Below are positions 1 through 5,681 of a DNA stretch of 5,681 bases, piece by piece (positions within the stretch are counted from its first letter, which is position 1; each line of letters opens with the position of its first letter). Below the pieces are notes generated by a model that was not told where the DNA came from, did no database searches, and saw nothing but the letters and a program-made list of their open reading frames with translations. The position numbers and the translations under genes are program-made. The stretch is from Pseudomonadota bacterium (GTDB lineage Bacteria > Pseudomonadota > Alphaproteobacteria > Rhizobiales > Aestuariivirgaceae), in the NCBI GenBank assembly GCA_016522385.1, contig JAEKFU010000495.1, forward strand, positions 1-5,681, read 5' to 3'.

Positions 1-9
1 CAAGTTCGG

Positions 10-76
10 TAACGACGTCCGATGGCCGGATTTGGGCCACCGAAGGCCGTGTTTCTGCGCCCGCTGGACGTCGTTA
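10..76. repeat. Inverted repeat with 11-bp perfect arms
   Basis: TAACGACGTCC (10-20) and GGACGTCGTTA (66-76) are exact reverse complements separated by 45 bases. The loop contains a smaller GGCC-ACCGAA-GGCC fold. Function unknown; it may be a structured transcript or a remnant of a dispersed repeat. Confidence 0.6.
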
Positions 77-144
77 TGCTCCGCTTGTGGCCAACCAGAG
101 CACGGCGCGAAGCATGCCTAGCCAGCAGACGCAGAAACGCGGTC
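45..144. repeat. Second inverted repeat, 13 of 15 matched
   Basis: The 15 bases at 45-59 and at 130-144 are inverted copies with two differences, including a perfect nine-base core GTTTCTGCG (51-59) against CGCAGAAAC (130-138). One arm falls within the loop of the 10-76 repeat and the other lies outside it, so the two pairings interleave. Confidence 0.5.
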
Positions 145-204
145 AAATGGTTCCACATGAAAAAGAAACGCTCTAGCAAGAAGTAGATTCGGATATTTCA
201 CATG

Positions 205-252
205 TGTCGACTGGCATAAAGAAACCAATTGGCTTCTTTATGGATGTCGACA
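205..252. repeat. 48-bp near-perfect palindrome downstream of the operon
   Basis: The inner 28 bases (215-242) run CATAAAGAA-A-CCAATTGG-C-TTCTTTATG, with 13 of 14 pairs matched about a centre between 228 and 229. After three mismatched pairs the symmetry resumes on the same axis with TGTCGAC (205-211) and GTCGACA (246-252), giving 20 of 24 matched pairs. It begins 27 bases past the stop of the dimethylglycine dehydrogenase-like gene. A transcript from either direction could fold into a long hairpin, so it may form the operon's 3' end. It lacks a GC-rich stem followed by a clean U-run, so it is not a textbook intrinsic terminator. A protein-binding or recombination site is the alternative. Confidence 0.75.
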
Positions 253-279
253 GCCGTCCAGTTTGCGACTCTTGGGGGT

Positions 280-2709
280 TCAACCGTGATCTGGTCCAAG
301 GCCGCTGCGCGGGCGCAGGTTGTCTGGATCATAAGGTGGTCTGGCCAGCATTGTCGCAGGATGGCTTTGCCCGCAGATTTCGACAGTCAACTCCAGCTCG
401 TGTTTTGGATGCCGGTTGTCGATGTAGGCTAGAGCGAGATTCTTTCCCGTGCGATGACCATAGGCGCCGGAAGTGATCAGACCGCAGACCCTGCCGGCAT
501 CAAATACCGGATGGAGGCCGAAAGCGTCCTGGCCGTCGCTGAGGATCTCGAGCAAACGAAGATTGAACCTGACAGGACGCTCCAAGAGCTGTTCGCGGCC
601 CGTGAAGTTACGCCCTTCGGATCTAATGAAGCGTTCAAGCCCAGCTTCTATGGGCGATCGTTCCGTCGTGAGGTCCACACCCCAGGCAGGATATCCCTTT
701 TCCAGCCGCATGGAATTCATAGCGAAAGCGCCAAAATGGTTGATTTCGACGTCGCGACCTGCTGCGACGAGCGCACGGTAGATAACCGTCATGTGCGGCA
801 TGGCAGCGTGAATTTCCCAGCCGGTCTCGCCGATATAGGAAACGCGGATGGCAAGCGCGTCAATGCCGGCGACTTCGACTGACTTTGCCGACAGCCAGGG
901 AAAGGCGCTGATTGTCAGATTGCTGTCGGCCACTTTTGCCAAGACTTCAGGTGCCTTCGGTCCCATCAGCGCGATGACACCGCGTTGCTCGGTGATATCC
1001 GACAATCGAACATCGTTAGTCGTGTGTCGTTGCAGCAGCTCCCAATCATGCCGCCGGGCGGCGGCGGCCGATGTAAGATAGAAACAGTCCTCGCTGAGCT
1101 TGATCACTGTGAACTCCGAGGCAATGCCGCCGCTCGGTGTCAGTGAATGCATCAGGCCGACTCGGCCGTCGGAGGACGGTGGACTGTTTGCACCCAGCCG
1201 AGCCATGAAATTTGCCGCACCGTCGCCCGAGATTATGAATTTGGAGAAAACTGACATGTCGGCGATGGCCGCACGTTCGGAAGCTGCCTGGCACTCTCTG
1301 GCGACGGCTTCAAACCAGTTGGCGCGGCCGAAGCTGAGCGTAGACGCGCGATCTTCATCGCTAGCGGCAAACCAGTTGGGGCGTTCCCAGCCATAGGCCT
1401 GGCCGAAGACCGCGCCGGCCGCCGACATCTCACTATGGATGGCAGAAGTGTAGCGCGGCCGGCCGGCTTCGCGTTCCTCGAAAGGGAAGTGGATGGCGAA
1501 CTGGTTGCCGAAGCTCTCGACGGCTTTGGCGATGCGGTAGTCGCGGTCGGCATAGGCACCAAATCGACGCGGATCGAGGGCAACAGGATCCATCGGCGGC
1601 TCGCTGCAGGTGATCCATTCTGCGAGAAACTTTCCGGCACCGCCGCCTTCCATGACGCCCATGCTGGAGCCGGTTAGCAGCCAACAGTTGGCGAGTCCAA
1701 AGGCCGGTCCGATCAGCGGGTTTGCGTCAGGCGTAAACGTGATCGGTCCATTGACCACAGTCTTGATGCCGGCTTCTGCAAGGACCGGTAACCTTTCCAT
1801 GGCGGCTGCGACTATATGTTCGATGCTGTCGAGGTCCGGCGGCAGCAATTCCATGCCGAACTCTGACGGCACATGATCGATCGACCAGGGTTTGCCGTCT
1901 TTCTCGTATGGACCGATAATCATGCCGTCGCGCTCCTGACGGACGTACCAACTTTCCTCTGGGTCGCGAATAATCGGCAATTCACGATCGAGGTTGGCAA
2001 CTGCTTTGATACGGTCGGTGACGAGATACTGGTGGAGGATCGGCACGATCGGCAGTTCAAGCCCGGCCATGCGGCCGATCTCATAAGCCCAGGTGCCAGC
2101 GGCCATGACGATTTGTTCGGCGATGAAATTGTCCTTTTCAGTGGTGACATCCCACTCACCGCTTGGCTTTTGCCTAAGTCCGGTCACGCGCATGTGCCGG
2201 TGGATTTTGGCGCCGTGATTCCGGGCGCTCAGGGCCATGGCGTGGGTAGCTTGCGAGGGATCCACATATCCGTCGAGCGGCTCGTGTATGGCGCCGATGA
2301 GGCCGTCCAGTTCGACCAGCGGGTACATGTCCTTCAGTTCTGTCGGGGTGAGGATATTGAATTCGAATCCTGAGTATTTGCCGATGCCTTGGACATGACG
2401 AAATTCATCCATGCGATCGGCGGATCGCGTGACGCGCAAGGCGCCAGATTGATGAAAGCTCACCGGACTGCCGGTTTCCTTTTCCAGTTCGCTGGAATAT
2501 AGCCGAACCGAATGGGCGCGCATGGCCTGGATTGTGAGGTTGTGGGCAAAATGGGTGCACAGGCCGGCGGCGTGCCAGGTCGAACCCGCTGTGAGTTCGT
2601 CCTTCTCCACCAGTGCGATGTCATTCCAGCCGAGTTTAGCAAGATGATAGAGCGCCGAGACGCCCATTGCGCCACCGCCGATGATGAGGGCGCGGACGTG
2701 ATGCGTCAT
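280..2709 (-). CDS. Dimethylglycine dehydrogenase-like FAD/folate-dependent oxidoreductase
   Basis: An 809-residue flavoprotein of the DMGDH/SARDH family, predicted to oxidise an N-methyl amine and pass the one-carbon unit to tetrahydrofolate; no signal peptide or membrane segment is visible, so it is probably cytosolic. Seen: an N-terminal Rossmann motif GGGAMG (11-16), Glu35 where the FAD ribose is bound, and STWHAAG (43-49), whose His46 matches the histidine that covalently binds FAD in mammalian DMGDH. RQERDGMIIGPYE (257-269) and GPITFTPD (321-328) also look DMGDH-like rather than SARDH-like. Residues from about 425 form the folate-binding GcvT-like domain, with YIGETGWEIH (625-634) and MRLEKGY (667-673), then a GcvT C-terminal barrel ending in RPPYDPD (790-796). 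Length is normal for bacterial members. Its ATG overlaps the stop of the upstream gene and has no strong ribosome site, which points to translational coupling. Family assignment is secure; dimethylglycine as the real substrate is inference. Confidence 0.93.
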   Translation of the reverse strand: MTHHVRALIIGGGAMGVSALYHLAKLGWNDIALVEKDELTAGSTWHAAGLCTHFAHNLTIQAMRAHSVRLYSSELEKETGSPVSFHQSGALRVTRSADRMDEFRHVQGIGKYSGFEFNILTPTELKDMYPLVELDGLIGAIHEPLDGYVDPSQATHAMALSARNHGAKIHRHMRVTGLRQKPSGEWDVTTEKDNFIAEQIVMAAGTWAYEIGRMAGLELPIVPILHQYLVTDRIKAVANLDRELPIIRDPEESWYVRQERDGMIIGPYEKDGKPWSIDHVPSEFGMELLPPDLDSIEHIVAAAMERLPVLAEAGIKTVVNGPITFTPDANPLIGPAFGLANCWLLTGSSMGVMEGGGAGKFLAEWITCSEPPMDPVALDPRRFGAYADRDYRIAKAVESFGNQFAIHFPFEEREAGRPRYTSAIHSEMSAAGAVFGQAYGWERPNWFAASDEDRASTLSFGRANWFEAVARECQAASERAAIADMSVFSKFIISGDGAANFMARLGANSPPSSDGRVGLMHSLTPSGGIASEFTVIKLSEDCFYLTSAAAARRHDWELLQRHTTNDVRLSDITEQRGVIALMGPKAPEVLAKVADSNLTISAFPWLSAKSVEVAGIDALAIRVSYIGETGWEIHAAMPHMTVIYRALVAAGRDVEINHFGAFAMNSMRLEKGYPAWGVDLTTERSPIEAGLERFIRSEGRNFTGREQLLERPVRFNLRLLEILSDGQDAFGLHPVFDAGRVCGLITSGAYGHRTGKNLALAYIDNRHPKHELELTVEICGQSHPATMLARPPYDPDNLRPRSGLGPDHG
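2706..2709 (-). other. ATGA stop/start overlap joining the two dehydrogenase genes
   Basis: The minus strand reads ACC ACA TGA for the end of the upstream gene, and the ATG inside ACATGA starts the downstream gene. Only a weak GAAAG lies upstream, so translation of the second gene probably depends on ribosomes finishing the first. This supports roughly matched synthesis of both enzymes. Confidence 0.9.
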
Positions 2710-5159
2710 GTGGTGATGCTTTCGGTCTGGCCGCGCATTCTGTGTCCGTCGGGATCGTAGGGCGGGCGCGTGAGAAGGGTGAGTGGGAAACGTGTGCCGG
2801 CCACCGAGATTTCGAATTTGCTCTTGCCCAGCTCATCAAGCGTCTCATGCTCGCTAACTGGTATGTAGGCCATGCACAGCGCCAGACCGGTGCGGAATCC
2901 ACGCGCACCGGACGTCGTATGGCCGGCGAGCTTGCCGTTGCAAAAAATTGGTTCGTCGTGCAGCAGAAGCGGATGCGCGCCGGTGACGGCGAGTTGAACA
3001 AGCTGGCGGTCTGGTCCGTGGATACGCTGTTTTAGCAATGCCGCGCGTCCGATGAAGCCGCAGTCCTTGTTCCAGCCGACCGAGAAACCCAGTCCGGCCT
3101 CGATTGGCGTGTCGTCGGGGCCAATGTCATGTCCCCAATGGCGGAAACCCTTCTCCATACGGCAGCAGTCGACGGCATGAAGGCCCATTGGTATGAGACC
3201 GTGGCACTTACCGGATGCGATGAGATGGCGGGCAAGGGTGGGCGCCTCATTCCATGGCAGGTAGAGTTCCCAGCCGAACTCACCGATGAAGCTCATCCTC
3301 GATGCGCGCAGTTTGATACCCGCCAATGTGAATTCTGCGCTAGTGCCGAAATCCAGTGCAAGTGCATCCCTGTCGCCGCCGGCGGCAATCCAAGTGTCGC
3401 CGGCCCTAGGACCCATGAGCCCTAGCACAGCCGTGTTACGGGTTACGTCTCGCAAAATGCTTGCGCCGAGATGGCGCTGAAGCCAAGTCAAGTCGCGCCT
3501 TCTGGAAGGGGCGGCACCGACGAAGAGGAAGCGATTGGAGCCTAGACGCGTCACGGTACCGTCCGCTTCAATACCGCCCCTTTCGTTCAAAAGCTGGGTG
3601 TAGATGGAGCGGTTCTGCGAGATGGCTACGTCGGCGCTACAGACATGCTGCAAACTGGCAAGCGCTTCCGGACCGGAGATTTCTATTTTTGAGAACGGGC
3701 TCAGATCAATCAACACCGCTGCATCACGGGCAGCAAGGCACTCCCGCTCTGCCGCTGGCCACCAGGGCTGGTCACCGTAACTGTAGTCGTGTGCGTCGCA
3801 TTCACCGGTAGCAAACCAAAGCGGTCGCTCCCAGCCGGCCGGTGCGCCGAATACGGCACCGGCCTTACACCAAATGCCATGAGCCGCCAGTTGGCGCACA
3901 CCACGACCGGTCTTCATTTGCTTGTAGGGCCAGTGCATTTCGAACTGGCTGGCGACTGCCTCGCGAATACGTGCGTTCAAGAAGTCCGATGTCGCCATGT
4001 CCGGTTCAAATCGGGCGATGTCAAGATCGCTGACGTCCATCGGGGCGCTGCCATCCACAACCCAGTCGGCCATCACGCGTCCGACGCCGGCCGAAGATAT
4101 TATGCCAATCGAATTAAAACCAGCGGCGACGAAGTAGTTGCTGCATTCCGGCGTCTCGCCCATCACCTGTTTGGTGTCCGGCGTGAAACTCTCAGGGCCG
4201 TTCATAAAGTGCTGAATGCCGCACTCGCCGAGTGTCGGGATGCGGTTGAGACCGGCCTCCATGAATGGCTCGAACTGCTCCCAGTCCTCAGGTAGTTCAA
4301 GGAATGGAACGTCAGCGTTACTTGCGGTAACATCAAATGGTTTGGCGTCGGGCTCAAAGCCGCCGAGGACCAGTTTTCCAGTATCTTCCTTGATATAGAT
4401 GCGGGAATCGAGATCGCGGAGAATCGGGAAGGGTAGGGGTAGGTTCGCCACCGGTTCTGTCACCACGTACATGTGCTCAACTGCTTGCAGCGGTATGGCG
4501 ATGCCCGAGCGGGTACCAAGATCACGAGCCCAGGCGCCGGCACAATTGACCACCTTCTTGCAGCGGATCGTACGGCCATCTGTCAGCTCGACTGATTTTA
4601 CAGCGCGTTGATCTGTATGAACCATCTGGACCGCGGCGGTCTCGAAAATGCGCACACCGTGATGGCGCGCCGCCTTTGCATATGCCATGCAGACATCGAC
4701 CGGATTGGCCTGGCCATCTTCTGCGACCCACATGCCGCCGGTGAGATCGGCCGTTTGCAGCATCGGCAACCGCGCCTGGATGTCATCGACATTCATGATA
4801 CGGGCATTGAGGCCGGCCAGCAGGCCGAGGTCGGCGACGCGTTTCAGTTCGGTCATGCGGTCTTCAGTCTGGGCTAGCCAGAAACCGCCGGTACGTTTGT
4901 AGCCGGTCGACTGTTCCGTCTCGCGTTCCAGCCTCTCGAAGGCTTCCAGAGCATAGACCGACAATCGGGTAAGGTTCATCGTCGCCCTTAACGGGCCGAT
5001 GATGCCGGCCGCGTGCCACGAGGTGCCGCTGGTCAACTGATGGCGCTCAAGCAGTAAGACATCGTGAGCGCCGCGCCAACCGAGATGGCAGGCCGTCGAC
5101 AAACCGATCACGCCACCACCGATGATGACAATCTCTGCGCTGTCGGGAAGGTCGGCCAT
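2706..5159 (-). CDS. Sarcosine dehydrogenase-like FAD/folate-dependent oxidoreductase
   Basis: First gene of the operon, 817 residues from the ATG, probably a cytosolic flavoprotein that oxidatively demethylates sarcosine or a related N-methyl amine. Seen (numbered from that ATG): FAD motif GGGVIG (14-19), Glu38, and SWHAAG (47-52) with His49 as the likely covalent flavin ligand. YIKEDTGKLVLGGFE (255-269), GPESFTPD (321-328) and GFNSIG (347-352) follow the SARDH pattern, as does MEKGFRHWG (668-676). The folate domain starts near residue 435; it contains SADV with Asp510 at the position of the catalytic/folate-site aspartate of glycine cleavage T-protein, and FIGEFGWELY (624-633). The C-terminal barrel ends in RPPYDPD. 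An in-frame GTG at 5174 would add five residues (MQRAT), but neither start has a strong Shine-Dalgarno; the ATG is preferred because it sits directly before the family-typical LPDSAEIVIIGGG. Related to, but clearly diverged from, the downstream gene. Exact substrate is not proven. Confidence 0.92.
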   Translation of the reverse strand: MADLPDSAEIVIIGGGVIGLSTACHLGWRGAHDVLLLERHQLTSGTSWHAAGIIGPLRATMNLTRLSVYALEAFERLERETEQSTGYKRTGGFWLAQTEDRMTELKRVADLGLLAGLNARIMNVDDIQARLPMLQTADLTGGMWVAEDGQANPVDVCMAYAKAARHHGVRIFETAAVQMVHTDQRAVKSVELTDGRTIRCKKVVNCAGAWARDLGTRSGIAIPLQAVEHMYVVTEPVANLPLPFPILRDLDSRIYIKEDTGKLVLGGFEPDAKPFDVTASNADVPFLELPEDWEQFEPFMEAGLNRIPTLGECGIQHFMNGPESFTPDTKQVMGETPECSNYFVAAGFNSIGIISSAGVGRVMADWVVDGSAPMDVSDLDIARFEPDMATSDFLNARIREAVASQFEMHWPYKQMKTGRGVRQLAAHGIWCKAGAVFGAPAGWERPLWFATGECDAHDYSYGDQPWWPAAERECLAARDAAVLIDLSPFSKIEISGPEALASLQHVCSADVAISQNRSIYTQLLNERGGIEADGTVTRLGSNRFLFVGAAPSRRRDLTWLQRHLGASILRDVTRNTAVLGLMGPRAGDTWIAAGGDRDALALDFGTSAEFTLAGIKLRASRMSFIGEFGWELYLPWNEAPTLARHLIASGKCHGLIPMGLHAVDCCRMEKGFRHWGHDIGPDDTPIEAGLGFSVGWNKDCGFIGRAALLKQRIHGPDRQLVQLAVTGAHPLLLHDEPIFCNGKLAGHTTSGARGFRTGLALCMAYIPVSEHETLDELGKSKFEISVAGTRFPLTLLTRPPYDPDGHRMRGQTESITT

Positions 5160-5248
5160 GGTTGCTCGTTGCACTGAATTGGTGAGAGTGAATACAAAGA
5201 TAGGTTGTTGTTGCCGCGCAATGGGATGGCTGCAAAATCAGAATAACT

Positions 5249-5254
5249 TATGAT
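5249..5254 (+). promoter_or_regulatory. Possible -10 element for the LysR gene
   Basis: TATGAT matches the sigma-70 -10 consensus at five of six positions. No good -35 lies at the usual spacing (ATGGCT at 5226-5231 is poor), as is common for regulated promoters. If used, transcription would start near 5261, placing the 5266-5283 dyad just downstream of the start, which would suit autorepression. It overlaps the ATAA-C-TTAT dyad. Confidence 0.3.
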
Positions 5255-5265
5255 GTCGTGAATGG

Positions 5266-5283
5266 GCAATTCGTACACATTGC
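5266..5283. promoter_or_regulatory. Candidate operator: 18-bp imperfect dyad
   Basis: GCAAT and ATTGC form perfect five-base arms around an eight-base centre that itself contains the palindrome GTAC at the same symmetry axis; 14 of 18 bases are symmetric. It lies 21 bases before the LysR start and about 107 bases before the operon ATG. A LysR regulator bound here could repress itself and activate the divergent operon; that role is inference. Confidence 0.45.
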
Positions 5284-5289
5284 GGGACT

Positions 5290-5294
5290 GAGGA
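5290..5294 (+). promoter_or_regulatory. Ribosome binding site for the LysR gene
   Basis: GAGGA sits ten bases before GTG 5305 and only one base before the alternative in-frame GTG 5296. It therefore favours 5305, although the spacing is slightly long. Confidence 0.5.
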
Positions 5295-5304
5295 TGTGGG
5301 TACA

Positions 5305-5681
5305 GTGAGGCGCTCCAGTTTCGATTTCAACCTGCTCAGGGCGCTGGAGGTTTTTGCCGCCATTGTCGAGACACGTAACATCACCAAGGCGGCTCAGATG
5401 CTGGGCATTACACAGTCGGCTGCTTCGCAGCATCTGCATTCGTTGGAGCGGGCGTTCTCGACGACGCTTATCGACCGTTATGCGCGACCGATCGAGCTCA
5501 CCAGAGCCGGTATTGTTTTGCACGGACGCACCGGACGTATCCTGAGCGAGATCGAAGATCTGCGATCGGAAATGCGGCGTGTCGAGAGTGCACCAGTACC
5601 GTTGCTGCGGGTCGGCATGCTTGCATCGATCGCAACGACACTGATGCCGGTGGTGAGCGATCTGGCCAAGGCCCAGTCGAT
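5305..5681 (+). CDS. LysR-type transcriptional regulator, N-terminal part (cut by window end)
   Basis: The first 125 residues of a LysR-family DNA-binding regulator; the frame is open to the right edge, so most of the effector domain lies outside. Seen: a winged helix-turn-helix opening FNLLRALEVFAAIVETRNIT, continuing KAAQMLGITQSAASQHLHSLE (about 28-48), then LIDRYARPIELTRAG (55-69), all typical LysR landmarks. Residues 72-95 form the linker helix, and LLRVGMLASIATTLMPVVSDL (100-120) begins the periplasmic-binding-like effector domain. Start: GTG at 5305 is chosen because GAGGA lies at 5290-5294, ten bases upstream; an in-frame GTG at 5296 is too close to that site, and no in-frame ATG exists after the stop at 5251. 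It is transcribed divergently from the dehydrogenase operon, the usual arrangement for a LysR regulator and its target, so it probably senses a pathway metabolite and controls both directions. The effector cannot be told from this fragment. Confidence 0.93.
   Translation, partial: MRRSSFDFNLLRALEVFAAIVETRNITKAAQMLGITQSAASQHLHSLERAFSTTLIDRYARPIELTRAGIVLHGRTGRILSEIEDLRSEMRRVESAPVPLLRVGMLASIATTLMPVVSDLAKAQS

Larger units (their letters stand above)
1..204. other. Noncoding stretch with repeat-like sequence, no supported gene
   Basis: No convincing protein is encoded here. A minus-strand frame is open from ATG 158 to the left edge (MWNHLTAFLRLLARHASRR...) and a plus frame is open from 3 to a stop at 176. 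Neither resembles a known family or has a good ribosome site. The sequence is instead rich in inverted and direct repeats (AGAAACGC at 133-140 and 164-171). The minus-strand reading CTAGAGCGTTTC (165-176) recalls ends of dispersed intergenic repeats of rhizobia, from memory only. Confidence 0.45.
5160..5304. promoter_or_regulatory. Divergent control region between the dehydrogenase operon and the LysR gene
   Basis: A 145-bp noncoding gap between two divergent starts, more AT-rich than its flanks, which must hold the promoters for both directions and, by family precedent, LysR binding sites. Seen dyads: TTGC-CGC-GCAA (5211-5221), ATAA-C-TTAT (5243-5251) and GCAAT-N8-ATTGC (5266-5283). The tetramer TTGC or its complement GCAA occurs seven times here. 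No convincing -35/-10 pair could be found for the minus-strand operon. Confidence 0.7.

Noticed and set aside
1..158. Minus-strand open frame from ATG 158 running off the left edge, considered as the next gene of the operon
   Set aside because: No good ribosome site, repeat-derived sequence, and a translation rich in Arg, Ser and Thr with no recognisable domain. It cannot be excluded fully because the window ends.
204..476. A plus-strand 90-residue frame beginning in the left palindrome
   Set aside because: More than half of it is antisense to the 3' end of the DMGDH-like gene, it starts inside the inverted repeat, and its translation is low in family-like features.
1873..2373. A 166-residue plus-strand open frame opposite the DMGDH-like gene
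   Set aside because: It lies wholly antisense to a gene with clear family motifs, its translation resembles no known family, and such frames arise readily opposite GC-rich genes.
3789..4295. A 168-residue plus-strand open frame opposite the SARDH-like gene
   Set aside because: Same reasoning: fully antisense to a motif-rich coding region, with no ribosome site or recognisable domain.
5178..5193. ATT-N10-AAT considered as a LysR T-N11-A box
   Set aside because: Only three-base arms, which occur often by chance, and it sits within 35 bases of the operon start codon, close for an activator site.
5160..5230. A sigma-70 promoter for the dehydrogenase operon, such as TTGCGC with TATCTT or TGTATT on the minus strand
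   Set aside because: The spacings (13 or 19 bases) and hexamer matches are poor, so no specific promoter is called.

Overview
The window looks like part of an alphaproteobacterial chromosome or megaplasmid. The codon use is moderately GC-rich, and a LysR-divergent pair of dimethylglycine/sarcosine dehydrogenase-like genes is the kind of catabolic locus common in rhizobia and roseobacters. This placement is inference; no rRNA or other taxonomic marker is present. I see no sign of a defence system, CRISPR array, complete mobile element, tRNA or rRNA.

Layout, left to right. Positions 1-279 carry no convincing gene. They hold three inverted repeats, the most striking being a near-perfect 48-bp palindrome (205-252) just past the end of the operon. 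Positions 280-5159 are two long minus-strand genes, transcribed right to left. The upstream gene (2706-5159) encodes a sarcosine dehydrogenase-like flavoprotein. The downstream gene (280-2709) encodes a dimethylglycine dehydrogenase-like flavoprotein. They overlap by four bases (ATGA), so they are almost certainly co-transcribed and translationally coupled. Positions 5160-5304 are a divergent control region with several small dyads. From 5305 to the right edge runs the start of a LysR-type regulator on the plus strand, cut off by the window end.

How the genes may work together. Both enzymes have an N-terminal FAD-binding amine-oxidase domain with the Trp-His motif used for covalent flavin attachment, followed by a C-terminal folate-binding (GcvT-like) domain. 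The simplest model is consecutive oxidative demethylation of dimethylglycine to sarcosine and then to glycine, with methyl groups passed to tetrahydrofolate, under control of the divergent LysR regulator. Bacterial members of this family act on varied N-methylated amines, so the exact substrates are not settled by sequence. No transporter, electron-transfer flavoprotein or folate-recycling gene lies in the window.
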